From the NCBI GenBank assembly GCA_021234155.1, contig JAJEKV010000753.1, forward strand, positions 1-64,000: a stretch of 64,000 nucleotides of DNA, read 5' to 3'. The position numbers were made by a program, and so were the translations under genes. The DNA comes from Isoetes taiwanensis. Its lineage: Eukaryota; Streptophyta; Lycopodiopsida; Isoetales; Isoetaceae. This document shows, piece by piece, positions 35,501 through 47,637 of this stretch; position 1 is the first letter of the stretch; each line of letters opens with the position of its first letter. The notes below the pieces were generated by a model. The model did no database searches. It worked only from the letters and a program-made list of their open reading frames with translations, and was not told where the DNA came from.

Positions 35501-37320
35501 TTGACTCATCAACACCTTCAAGAATACCTAAATTTGATTAGGGCGAACTCCTTCCAACTATTATCTTAGTGTCTTAGGGTCACTAAATTTAACCTACATA
35601 TTTTAGAAAAATTAGAACAATAGTCCTAAATGTTTCTACCAATCAGGCACCCTTCTACAACGACTCCTTCTACTCTTAGGCTCCTTGTAAAATTATTGTT
35701 CGCTTGTTATCCTAGAAATTGAAATCCTTTTATCCCTAAGGCTCAGATAAGTCTTCGTTGGTTTTTCAAATCCCCTTGTTGCTTTTCAACCCGTAGAGCC
35801 CACACGCAATAGGTAATAGTCCATTAATTTCGGCTCGCCTTTTGCCTTTGCTAACTTCCCAAATGACTATCATAGATCTCCTTTACCCTGCCTTGAAACG
35901 CGTTGCTTCTTACTTCCAATGCTGCTCATCACCTGTATGCTTGATATAACATATAACCTTTCAGATCTTCTTTCACCCTCTTGTTATCTTCTAAATTACC
36001 GCTATATGATGTATGATCCATAAGTTTATGTTCCAAGGTTATAGTTAGGCGCTCAAATTTCTCTATGACTTTTACCCTGCATATCATTGGAACCCTATGC
36101 TTTAACGTTCTCATAGATCTTTGATTTGTTATTTCTTACGTTCTTCTATGCAGATATCATGCCACTGTTGTGTCTTCACAAGTAACTTGGGATCCGCATA
36201 TACGCCACAATCATGCCCTATTTTTGAGAGTGAACCTCTTGAGCTTCGTCGTTACCCTTACGTTAGGTAACTCATACCCAAAGTTGTGCAAGTAGTAACC
36301 CTCCCAACCAGGTAGCCTACCCATAATGAATCGCAGTCCTTTATTTTCATCTTCTTCTTTAATATGTTCTCTACGTCCCCTTTGGCCGCATTTCATTGGG
36401 GGTTATCATTTACTATCGTTATCCACCTTAGAACTGTTAGAAGATGTTCCTCAGGTTGACGCTATGCCTCTATGTCCAAGATCACAAAATGACTCTAAGA
36501 TACCTCCATAAGCCATAGTCATGTTCTGATTTAGGGATTGAGCTCTTGTGAGATTTGAAGTTACCTAGAGTCATCACGACACGTGCCTTAATGCATTTTC
36601 TAATTCTATCTAAACCCCCACGTCTAGTATTCCCCAGATAGTTAATTTCATGCCACCCCGGCTTGCATTGATGTTCTAGACCTAGACGTTTAAAATTATA
36701 ACTCTGCATAATCCATTGACTTTGACTCTTCCTCATCCAAGCAGGCATCATGTTGGATAGCTACCCTTTCGTCTCTCCACAACCACATTTGACTTACAGC
36801 AGATAACTGTTATTCGTCACCCAGCCAGGAATTGTACTATTGTAATACTATTCAACTCCATCATCTTGAGCTTTATTCTATTGCCCGTTGACATTTATTT
36901 CAAGTGCCAACTACAGCATCCTACCTTAGCATGCAACATTGATTGTATATTTGCACATTCTAGACATACCCGACCCTTCATTGGTAAGTTTTAGTACACT
37001 CGCCCCTCCTCTCCTCATATCCCTACATAGATTACCTCTCCAAGATGTTTATTGTATAGTCCATAGTACGTACGTGATAAACATATGTCCTCATTCCACA
37101 ATATTAGAGCTCTGCTCTAACTTAGATAAAGTGTAACCTTGGTAGTTCCTTGAAACAAAACCCAACTGGACTACCGACTTCCCAACTGGACAGTGGCCAA
37201 CTCTATGTTGGAATTCTATAAGCTGCCTACACTTTGATAGAGTCCCCAACTACTTCAACCATTCCTTTAGTGCCTTATGCATGGGGGATTCACACAGAAG
37301 ACCCGTATAAACCTAGTGAG
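35501..37320. other. Non-coding LTR-element interior, unit A
   Basis: T- and C-rich sequence without a recognisable gene on either strand. It aligns with 43,697-45,678 in unit B, except for two unit-B-only blocks (about 38 bp near 44,139 and about 190 bp near 44,601). It ends at the duplication joint. Confidence 0.55.
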
Positions 37321-38237
37321 TGCCACTATATGATACTCGTGGTGAATTAGCCCCTAGGGATATTGTAGCTCGCAGTATAGATGATCAGCTCAAGCGCAGG
37401 AATGAGAAGTTTGTTTATCTTGATATTAGCCACAAGCCAAGAGATGAGATTTTGTCACACTTCCCAAATATTGCAGTAGAGTGTCTCAAATATGGTCTGG
37501 ACATAACAGAACAACCTATACCTGTTGTTCCAGCTGCTCATTATATGTGTGGTGGTGTTCATACTGGTCTTACAGGCCAGACTTCTGTTGTTGGTCTTTT
37601 TGCAGCAGGTGAAGTGACCTGCACTGGTCTCCATGGAGCTAATAGGCTTGCAAGCAACTCATTGTTGGAAGCTCTGGTTTTTGCTCAGAGGGCAGTTCAA
37701 CATTCTATAGACCACCTCCATCAGAGAAAGAGCCTTCAGCTTGACGTGGATGACGTACATGAATGGCCTTGCCCATTGAATGCTAGTGCTGAACTCGATC
37801 AGATTCGGATTAAAAAAATTTGTGAGTTCACGCTATCTAAAAGAAAGTACTTGCAACAAATAATGTGGGATTATGTAGGTATTGTGCGCTCAACAGAACG
37901 GCTTCAGACAGCCCAAGCAAAACTATTAGAGCTGCAGTTAGCCTGGGAACAGCAGCTAATTAATCATGGGTGGAAGAGACAAATGGTCAATGTCGAAGTA
38001 TGTGAAATGAGAAACCTGATATGTGTATCTAAAATTGTTGTTGATAGTGCACTCTCTAGACATGAGAGCCGTGGGCTCCATTATACTACTGATTTTCCTG
38101 ACTTAGTGGAAAGCAAACGAATACCAACCATTCTTATTCCTAGTTTCTCAGTAAGCTCTAGCTGGAGCGAGCAGCTGGTGCATGCATTACCTGTGAAGCT
38201 GGGTAACGACAGTATGGAGGTGCCAGCTAAAGTCTAA
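37320..38237 (+). pseudogene. AO gene fragment, last 305 codons
   Basis: The open reading equals residues 356-660 of the upstream aspartate oxidase with only two residue changes seen (Leu to Gln in the DHLH region, Met to Ile before RIKK). It lacks the FAD-binding N-terminal part, transit peptide, introns and promoter, because the duplication started inside exon 7. Upstream of it is LTR-element interior. Although open, it cannot encode a working oxidase. Its near-identity shows that the duplication is recent. Confidence 0.9.
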
Positions 38238-38793
38238 GAGAGGTCTTGTGGTACCATGATGATTAAGTCAATTTTATAAGTCCGAGAATATGGTGCTAAA
38301 AATGACGAACATGTCAGTTATTGGTCTTGGCACCAATTGTAATTATGCATTCTTTATAATCGGAAATTTTGAAGCCATTTTTTTATCTGGTTGATCAGAG
38401 TGCAAATGCGTTCAATATGGCACAAAAGTAACAGGAATGATAGATCAAGAAATGAAATTGAATAAACAAATGATAACTTTTTGGTAGCTGATAAGGTGGA
38501 TGATTCAGACCAAACTTTTCGTTTCATGAAGCAACAAAATTTTATTAAAAGAATTGCTGAGGCTTTGAACCTTATCAGCTGTAAAGGCTTAAACGCTAAT
38601 AAGATTTGAGAGCCCTGGAGTATGCCTGCTGTCATACTTGCCAAATCTAATAATTGCTAGTTGCATGAGGCTCTTGGAGCATTTGATTTGCCTTAATCTG
38701 CCAGTCACATGAGACTCTTGGGCATGAGCATTTGATTCACCTTATTGTTAAAACATGTATTATTCAGTTTGACTGGATTCGAATGAAATATCC

Positions 38794-39041
38794 TTGGTCG
38801 GCTTTCCAAATTTCTTGCTACACATGTTCGGAAATATCCTTCGTCCTCAAATTTGGGGCTTCCACTCTGGTGGTTATGGAAAAATGTCTCTGCTCGGAAA
38901 GAGGAAGGACTGTGTCTGGCGGCCATTGACGTTGCACCATAGGCAGCTTATATACGCTGACGATGTGGATCTCTTAGCTTACACCCTGATATGCAGTGCC
39001 ATCTGGATGCCCTAGACACTTTTTGCCCAGCCACTAGCACG
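38794..39041 (+). pseudogene. LINE reverse-transcriptase scrap (unit B)
   Basis: Copy of 30,590-30,841 with the catalytic box kept: LIYADDVDLLAYTL reads open near 38,947-38,985, after which QCHLDALDTF continues in another frame. YxDD is the metal-binding centre of reverse transcriptases. It is cut by the LTR start at 39,042. Confidence 0.65.
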
Positions 39042-41207
39042 TGTGATGTTCCACGTGTTTATACGCCTTTTTGGTTATAAATACATGACACGTCACTATG
39101 AATAATTAATGGCATATTAATTATTCATAAGCTAAGGTTAGCTATGTTAACTCATTAAATATTAAGGTGGAAACATAACCCTAAACCCTATTTTGAATTT
39201 AGGTCTTAACCTAACATTAAAAGGGGTTAAAATATTAAATTAGTTAATAATAACCAATCTAGAGTTGCCACCTGGCCCAAATCGATTGGGCAAGGTAGGC
39301 TTGCTAATTTGGGACACCCAAATTGGGGCGCCCCAATTTGCCCCAATTTGAATTGGAAGAGATTGGTGGAGGAGCTGCTGTTCAACCAAGTTTCAGCCAG
39401 AAGGATGGAAAACCAGAGAGATGGTGGATCTAGCTATGATTCCGGTTAGTATGTAGATAGCTTGGATTCCAAGATAGTCATAGGATTAACCTTTGTATGC
39501 TTAGACGATAGCTAGGATTAACTTTTGTATGAATAGATGTATGGTTAATCTCCATGTGATGTTCTATTCGAAGCTATGGATGGATGGATGTATAATGATA
39601 GTTCTCTTTCTGTTCCTCCTGTGTTTGTAGGGATTAAGGGGGTAGAGACCTAAGCAAAGTAAAATGGATATTTATGACTTTAAATGCAAAGCGATTATGG
39701 CACAACCTTCGTAATTTACATTTGCATGTAAATTTAGTTTGTCACACATGTCAAACATTTTGAGATAAAACTAAAATAGCAAGTTTTACAAATGACATTG
39801 ATTCATGTTTTCAATGACTATACTGCTTAGATATTCCTTATTATATTTGGCAGATTGTCGATAAGATTCATGCATCAAGACTAAAGAACGAAAAAATTTC
39901 TGCTTCTATGTCTTTGCTTGACATTCTGTCCATTTCAATCTTAGAAATAATTGAACTCAATTGTCCTTACAAACCGAACCATCAACGCTTCTATCTATTG
40001 GCTCGACATTATGTCCAATTCAATCTTAAGAATAAATGACACATGCTTCAAATGTTCCTATGTCAAATAGAATGGATAATGCTGTGTTGGAGACATAGTT
40101 GGAAATGCCAATGGTACCTTGCAAACCATAATCTCGTGAACAGTATGATTTCAGAGGTTCTATGGCATACCTTAATTCATCAAATGCAAAGTGTGACATA
40201 CCTTAAAAGACCACGCATCGAATGCAAATTATTTCCTCATGTTCTGATATTAAAAGCTTTTGATGTAGAAGTAGAGATACTCCTAGCTAGAATCTCTTAA
40301 ATCCCAATAAATGCGGCCTGTGCACAAGAGCCCTCCTGGCTGTCGATGGTATGGTGTGGCTGAGCACCAGACAATGATTATGGTGGTGAAGTGGGGGTGG
40401 GAACTTGCCTAACGTACAAGGCTCCCTACTATGGCTAGGTCCATAGTCGGTCATTGTGTATGGGCCGGGTATGGGTCTGACACCTCCTGGATCGCAGGAT
40501 ACGTGCGTATAGGGACGTCCTCGGCTCGATGAGTGCACAGGGGTGGCCTATAGATTTTGGGGGGTTAAATCGAGTATGGATGCATGGTTGCCTAAAGGAA
40601 CCACGATCCTCTAGCCATCCATGAAAGCACCATGCTCTGGAAAGGATCCCTCCTTTCCTGCCTCATCGGATCATCTGACTGGGGAGATGTAACACCGAGT
40701 AGTCTCACATGAGATTACGTCTCCGGAAGGCTACAACCATGTCATATCGTGATTCAGCCTATTTGCAACGTGTGCACAGGAGGGGCGGACCCTAGCCATT
40801 GTTCTATGCCAACCAATGCCATTGTCATGATTCCGTCTGTTGTTATCCGGAGGCCCTGACTGTCAGTTGAGCCCCTTGAGTCTGAGCCCGAGGTAGAATC
40901 CTCATTTCCTATATTATGTTGGTATCATGTTGTTGCTTGTATTGATGATGGATGAGTCATCCTTTGTGGTGGCATATTATTTATTTGTATTGTTGCCAGG
41001 TGCTAACATGTATGTACGCTTCCTCTATATAGAATTCCATAGAAGGCGCGGGACGGATGACACTCCGTGTCCTTCACCCGGACAACTTGCCCATAGTGGT
41101 CCGAAATGGCTGCAGGGCCTTTCTCGTGGTGGTGTTGTCGCCAAGGGAGGGAAATTTCAGATTTATAATGATGGGAGCATCGTGAAAGGTTCTCGAGAGC
41201 CGCCACA
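39042..41207 (+). repeat. LTR of the Ty3-like element, unit B (2,166 bp)
   Basis: Starts TGTGATGTTCC and ends CGCCACA, followed by the primer-binding site. It aligns end to end with the unit A LTR. Differences cluster in patches such as 40,440-40,540 and 41,100-41,205. Confidence 0.8.
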
Positions 41208-41222
41208 ATGATATCAGAGCCA
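41208..41222 (+). other. Primer-binding site, unit B
   Basis: TGATATCAGAGCC directly after the LTR end, as in unit A. Confidence 0.7.
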
Positions 41223-41639
41223 TGATTTTGGTAGACCAGATCATAGCACTGGTCATGTTCTAACCCGTTAGATCGTTTAGATAGTAAGGACCTCTAATGT
41301 AGAAAAGTTACTGCGAACCCATAGTAGCATGATTGTTGGCCTAAATATGTGAGGAACGAGCTAGTTAGGAAAAAAAATTTTAAGATATTAAGGTGAGGTT
41401 ATGTTGAGGTCTCAAGAAAATGTGGTCCCTTTCTTCCGGAGGCCATAGAGAAAAGAATGTGGTCCCTTTCTTTTTGGAGGCCATAATTTCTCTAGGAAAC
41501 TCCTCGGATTGAGGCGATTTTTGTTCCAATGCACCGAACACTTTGTTTAGCTTAGTGCAATCCTTGTATATTGCAGTTTTTAAATTTAATTTGGGACGCC
41601 CAAAACGCCCCTCGAATCATCTTTTGGGGGGGGGGGGAC

Positions 41640-41862
41640 CGCTTTGAACTCGTGACTTTCTATTTTCAACTCTAGGTCCTTACCACCATGCCAACCTTCT
41701 TTAATACGATATATATGTTATATATATATTTTATTATATATATCTAGTGCTTTGTTTCCCTAGACAACAACTTTTTAAAATAAAAAGGGCTATATTGTAG
41801 GATTGAACCCCCACGACCTCCTCGCACCCAAGCCAACCCCTTTACCAATGGACTAAGTTCCT
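41640..41862 (-). repeat. Two tRNA-derived SINE heads (unit B)
   Basis: Copies of the two minus-strand SINE heads seen at 33,437-33,492 and 33,595-33,652. The B-box of the second is interrupted by inserted bases here (gaacccccacgacc on the plus strand). Confidence 0.45.
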
Positions 41863-42746
41863 TTTTCAATGGTAGGTCGCATTTTTCTTATAGTGGCTCC
41901 ATTTTCTATTTAAATTAGAAGACCGCCTTCCATAAACCTATCTTTGTGGTCACAACAACTCCGCCGCAACTTGTGCAACCATGGCAAGGTGCGGCCACCC
42001 CAAGGGTCATTATTGGCCTTCGGCAAATGGGTTCCCCAACCATAGTATCGCACTTTGTTGATGCGAGATGGACGACGACTCTTCTGAGCGAGATAGAATC
42101 TCCTAAGTTGGGCCCTAATCCGCTCTCCCCTTTGATAAACGTTCGCAGAAGTAATACCCTAGAAGTCTGTAATTCTCCAATCCGATGTTTAAATAATTCT
42201 TCCCTAGTAGATGCCTTGGTAGCAAAAAATCTTTCAACCCCCGCCTTCATTTAATCTCTAGTACCTTCATCCGCTTTAAATGCTATTTTATTCGACTTCA
42301 CATGTCAGGAGCTAAGTAGCACTATAGAACCAACCATACCTAATGTTGTTTCTTTTAGTCTCTAAGCCTTGACTCGCCTTACTTCTTAGACAATAGACCT
42401 CTCTTAACCCAACCAACTAGACACTACCATGCCCTCTAGGGCGTGAATTTGTAAATTGTACCATCACCCTTCACTATTTTTCTTTATGCTCGCGGTTAAA
42501 AAAAAAAAAGAAAAAAATCCCTTTCGTGCACGACGCGATACTGCGAACACATAGTGATTGCTTGAGTTCGAACTCCCACAGCCATGTCAACACCTTGCTC
42601 GAATCTCTCTAGAGCATAAACTTTGGTATCAGTGGGTACCACTCTTCACTGCCTATATCACAATGATTATATATCTGCATCACATGCCTGTCAACTTGCG
42701 ATGGCCAAACCTCTTTTCAAGTTTTTCTGCCCTAACACTTGAAGGT

Positions 42747-43696
42747 ATGCCACTATTCCTTTTTTTTTTGGAGGTAAGTATGTATATTATATTAATAAGA
42801 AGTAAAAACACGCAGATGGACCTTACGTCCAGATATCATCCGTGAGCACAAGGGGAACCCGCCTAGTCCCGAGGGGAGTTAGGGGGTTAACTGCCAAAGT
42901 TTAAGTCAGGCCAATGGCTACCTCCTGTGTGCTCCATGAGCAACGGAAACACATGCTGAAGCCTTGTGTACTACCAATCTTATCAAGCTCCTTATCATAA
43001 TTTCTACCATATTTCCTGTGGTGCCCCAACCCCATCATTGCAACCTCCATGTTGAAGTATTTGCGTATTCGAGTGGTAGAGGGAGTCTGCTTTCCAATTG
43101 CAACATCACACCTGTGTTTCCAGACTGCCCATAGAGCAATGTTGATGACCGAAGCTCTGGTCCGTGGTCTAGCTGAAACCATTAAGATATGTGGCCACTT
43201 CCACTCGTCAGGGGTTAAATGGAGTATGGGTGAAGCCCAATGCCAAAAGTCTACTGCCATCGGACAGAAGAACATGTGCTCTACTGATTCACATTGCCCA
43301 CATCCTAGTGGGCAGAGATCTGATTCCACTATTTTCCTTCTTCTCATCTGAGACATGGTGCTGATTGGATCCTGGAGAGCTAGCCACCGGAACAACTGTA
43401 TCTTCTTGGAGCACCAACATTGCCAAGAACCCACCAAGAGTTGCAGGACCACCTCATCTGTGACATCCAGGCTGGCCAAAACCTTGAGGGGAGAGAGGTT
43501 CCTTTTTAGCCTGTAAATCCTGCTTACTGAGTATCCATCTTGCCCTTCAATCCCCCAGACCTCACCTAGGCCTACAATCCCTGACCAGTCATGCACATTA
43601 GCCAAAATGCCTCTAAATATACTCTTGTCCAACACACTAGCTTGTTTGAGTCGGGCTTGGAGTTCAGACCAGGACAACCATTGAATGCCACTATTC
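42747..43696 (-). mobile_element. 5'-truncated L1 with 12-bp target-site duplication (unit B)
   Basis: ATGCCACTATTC at 42,747-42,758 and 43,685-43,696 brackets the same L1 insert as in unit A, with the poly(T) at its left. Sharing of the insert and its target site by both units shows that the L1 inserted before the 8.2-kb duplication. Confidence 0.82.
42901..43677 (-). pseudogene. L1 ORF2 C-terminal zinc-binding (zf-RVT) region, open
   Basis: A continuous 258-codon reading on the minus strand. Near residues 93-145 it shows the plant L1 zf-RVT layout: FRWLALQDPISTMSQM, then CPLGCGQCESVEHMFFCP, then FWHW. This domain follows the reverse transcriptase in plant L1 ORF2 and probably binds nucleic acid. 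Endonuclease and reverse transcriptase are absent through 5' truncation, so the fragment is inactive although open. Confidence 0.75.
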
Positions 43697-46058
43697 TTGA
43701 CTCATCAACACCTTCAAGAATACCTAAATTTGATTAGGGCGAACTCCTTCCAACTATTATCTTAGTGTCTTAGGGTCACTAAATTTAACCTACATATTTC
43801 AGAAAAATTAGAACAATAGTCCTAAATGTTTCTACCAATCAGGCACCCTTCTACAACGACTCCTTCTACTCTTAGGCTCCTTGTAAAATTATTGTTCGCT
43901 TGTTATCCTAGAAATTGAAATCCTTTTATCCCTAAGGCCTGTATTAAGTCTTCGTTGGTTTTTCAAATCCCCTTGTTGCTTTTCAACCCGGTAGCCCACA
44001 CGCAATAGGTAATAGTCCATTAATTTCGTCTTCGTCTTTGCTAACTTCCAGCGACTATCATCGATCTCCTTTACCCTGGCCTTGAAACGTGTTGCTTCTT
44101 ACTTCCAACACTGCTCATCACCTGTATGCTTGATATAACATATATAAATTCTTCATCGGTAGGATCACCAAATAATCTAACCTTTCAGATCTTCTTTCAC
44201 CCTGTTGTCATCTTCTAAATTACCGCTATATGTTGTATGATCCATAAGTCTATATTCCAAGGTTACAGTTAGGCACTCACATTTCTCTATGCCTTTTACC
44301 CTGCATATCATTGAAACCCTATCCTTTAGCATCCCCATAGATTTTTGAATTGTTATTTCTTACGTTCTAATATGCTGATGTCATGCCACTATTGTGCCAT
44401 CACAAGTAACTTGGCATCCGCATATACGCCACAGTCATGTCCTATTTTTGAGAGTGAACCTCTTGAGCGTCGTCGTTACCCTTACGTGTTATGTAACTCA
44501 TTCCCAAAGTTGTGCAGGTAGTAACCCTCCCAACCAGGTAGCCTACCCATTATGAATCGTAGTCCTTTATTTTCATCTTCTTCTTTAATATGTTCTATAC
44601 GTCCCCTTTGGTTGTGAGCCATCTCCCGTAGGGTCACCGATCCATTTACTCCTTCAGATATCTTTTAACCCTCTTGTTGGCTTTTAACCCACTATTATAT
44701 GTCGTATGATACAATAGTCTATGCCTTAAAGGCTGCATCTATGTCTTTAAATTTCCCTGTATCTTTTTAACCCGCATATCATTGGGGGTCATCATTTACT
44801 GTCGTTATCCACCTTATAACTGTTAGACGATGCGTTCCTCTGTGTTGACGTCATGCCTCTATGCCGGCATTACAAATGACTCGGCATACCTCCATAAGCC
44901 ATAGTCATGTTCTGATTTAGGGAATGAGCTCTTGTGAGATTTGAAGTTATCTAGAGTCATCACGGCGCATGCCTTGCATTTTCTAATTCTATCTAAACCC
45001 CCACATCTGGTATTCCCCAGATAGTTAATTTCCTGCCACCCCGGCTTGCATTGATGTTCTAGCCCTAGACGTTTAAACTCTGCATAACCCATTGACTTTG
45101 ACTCTTCCTCATCTACCCTTTCGTGTCTCCACAACCACATTTGACTTATAGCAGATAACTGTTATTCGTCACCCAGCCAGGAATTGTACTATTGTATTAC
45201 TATTCAACTCCATCATCTTGAGCTTTATTCTATTGCCCGTTGACATTTATTTCAAGTGCCAACTACAGCATCCTACCTTAGCATGCAACAGATTGACTGT
45301 TATTTGCACATTCTAGACATACTCCAGACCCTTCATTGGTAAGTTTGGGGTACACTCGTCCTCCTCTCCTCGTATCCCTACATAGATTACCTCTCCAAGA
45401 TGTTTATTGTATAGTCCATAGTACGTACGTGATAAACATATGTCCTCATTCCACAATATTAGAGCTCTGCTCTAACTTAGATAAAGTGTAACCTTGGTAG
45501 TTCCTTGAAACAAAACCCAACTGGACTACCGACTTCCCAACTGGACAGTGGCCAACTCTATGTTGGAATTCTATAAGCTGCCTACACTTTGATAGAGTCC
45601 CCAACTACTTCAACCATTCCTTTAGTGCCTTATGCATGGGGGATTCACACAGAAGACCCGTATAAACCTAGTGAGTGCATGGAAGGGGTTTTTCGGCGTT
45701 TTTCAGATATAACTAGGGGTTTAAATCCCCCTCTTCGCGACATTCTAGTGTATTTTTTTTCCACGGAAGGGGTTTTTTTCCAACACTTTTGCGCACGATA
45801 TAGGGGTGTTTCTTCTCATCTTAAGCACGCAGGTGGCATATGCTCATGTGATAAAGGTGAACCCCCCGTGGCCTTATGGTACTTCAGTCGTGTACATAAA
45901 CTATGATCCTCGCACATGATTATGCCGTAATTCCGAAGATTACTACCCCAGATGAGGAGCTTTTCTAAAGGCTCCTTCAGCTAAATATCCTTTGTGTCCC
46001 CAATATCAATCATGCTTTGTCACAATTAACCTATTTTCTTAAGTTATCATGTCAACTT
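43697..46058. other. Non-coding LTR-element interior
   Basis: T/C-rich sequence without a recognisable gag or pol. It contains imperfect internal duplication: 44,170-44,330 resembles 44,650-44,790 (phrases with cccgcatatcattg). The 105-codon open frame at 45,589-45,906 crosses the duplication boundary at 45,678 and has no motif I know, so it is not called a gene. Confidence 0.5.
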
Positions 46059-47637
46059 TGTGACGTTCAAAGACGATATACGGTCCTAAGGCGGTATCTT
46101 TGTCTTGCCCTCATCATCAGCATTACCGCCATTCCGTGGCGCGTATGCGCCAATGTGTAGCCGAGCAGGTAGCACCCTAGGGGGCAACTTGCAAGGTGTG
46201 TGCATTTAATTATGGGCACAATTGCCCATATGCACACTTATCATGTGTGTGTCAATGTGTACACATTTATCCATGTGTACACATTTACCCATGTGGATAT
46301 CCTAGGCCACTTATTTAAAATAAATGGGGCTACATCCAATTATCCCACATGCCTAAAGGGGATAATGGGAACCCTAGCCCTAACCCTTTGTCTATATAGG
46401 TTAAGGAAACCCTAACTTGCCATTTTCGTCCATAGGGTTTTAGGGCTCTGTTTTTCTTGCGAACCAGCTCGTTAGTTTCCCAATCTAGCTTCATCTTCTA
46501 GCAGCAGAGTAGGAGGGTCGAGTTCAGGGCAGGAGGAGCGAGCTAGGGATCAGGTATTTCGTCAATTTAATAGCCTAAACCGTCTTCCAGTCATCGAATC
46601 AGTAGGTTTAGCCTATTAAATTGCCCATAGCAGCCATCTAGATCTCTAGATACCAAGCTCTAACTAAAGAACCTAACTCTATGATATAGATTAGATCTTG
46701 TTCTTTAGTTCTTCTGTGATATGTATGATGATGTATCTCTGTGGACTCATTGTATTGGGAAGGGGGGTAGAGACCCTAAAGCCTGGTAGTTGATGCTCCT
46801 AGCTAGCCTCTTTAGCACATTGTAAATTGGAGTGCGTGTACAAGAGCCACACTGGTTGTGGGTGAAGGGGCGACTTGGCTTATAAGGAGGTTCGTGTTAG
46901 ACTCTTGAGCGATCCCTCAGAGGGTGTGTAAAGTCTCAGGGGATCATTGTGGACTAGGGTCTAATGGCTTGCCCGCTGCGTGTGGGCAAGGCATGGGCTC
47001 ACAACTGCGTGGAGTGATCGTCACTCTCCATTGGGTTCAAGTCGAATAAGGGCGTGGCCCTCTAGTCACCTTGAGTCGGCATGTAGATCTCGGAGGGAGT
47101 GATCCCTACCGCCCCATCGGGCGGGGAGATGCAACCCAGGAATAGCCCCTTTGGCTATGCATCCCGTGGGATCTGATCGAGTCCCAACACTTTTCAACCT
47201 ACTACGCAAAGTGTGTGGGAGGGGCGGATGGAGTGGACTACCCTAAGCCATGTTCTTATGCCAAATCCATTGCCATGAATTACATGCGCAAGGAACTCTG
47301 GAGACCCAAGCCCGTCAGTCATCCCCTTTGAGTCTGAGCCTTGGGTAGGATTCCATATGTGATGTACTGATCTTTGTCTATGCAGATATGTGATGAGCCA
47401 TCCTTCGAGATGGTTATGTGATGTTGATGTTGTATACTAACATGTATGTTTACGCTTCCGCAGCTAGGTAGGCCCTGAGGGAGACAGGGTAAATGACCCC
47501 TTCATTCTTCCTACTGGAACTCATCAAGGTTGCAGATTGATCTGAGGAGGGCCCTCGTATCGATTGTGGCTGGTATGGGGATGAACTCTGTTTTGTATCA
47601 CGGTGGAGTGCACCGTATATGAGTAGGGGACGTCACA
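46059..47637. mobile_element. Solo LTR with 5-bp target-site duplication
   Basis: The segment begins TGTGACGT and ends ACGTCACA, perfect inverted ends. It is flanked by AACTT at 46,054-46,058 and 47,638-47,642. Landmarks inside (ggggggtagagaccctaaa, gatgctcctagctag, a TATA-like tatatagg near 46,393) match the LTR at 30,842 in order, so it is a diverged member of the same Ty3-like group. No internal region or second LTR is attached. It contains a 24-bp repeat with catgtgtacacattta near 46,250-46,295. Confidence 0.82.

Larger units (their letters stand above)
29115..37320. repeat. Large tandem duplication, unit A (about 8.2 kb)
   Basis: From tgccactatatgatactcg inside AO exon 7 the sequence recurs, with few changes over long stretches, from 37,321. 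The left joint is TGC at 29,115-29,117. The same three bases occur at the junction (37,321-37,323) and where unit B ends (45,676-45,678), so the joint used 3-bp microhomology. The unit includes AO exon 7 and 3' flank, a LINE scrap, an LTR with primer-binding site, two SINE heads, a truncated L1 and non-coding LTR-element interior. Confidence 0.93.
37321..45678. repeat. Large tandem duplication, unit B (about 8.36 kb)
   Basis: Direct repeat of 29,115-37,320, slightly longer because of two insertions relative to unit A. It ends at gtgagtgc (45,678), after which the LTR-element interior continues as unique sequence. Identity is very high in the AO exon and lower, in short patches, elsewhere. Confidence 0.93.

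Noticed and set aside
37320-38237. Second functional aspartate oxidase gene
   Set aside because: It lacks the FAD-binding N-terminal half, transit peptide and any promoter, and its upstream sequence is LTR-element interior.
46070-46115. Resemblance of acggtcctaagg to a conserved 23S rRNA segment (the I-CeuI site region)
   Set aside because: Only about 12 bases match and the flanks do not follow rRNA. The position is inside the solo LTR.
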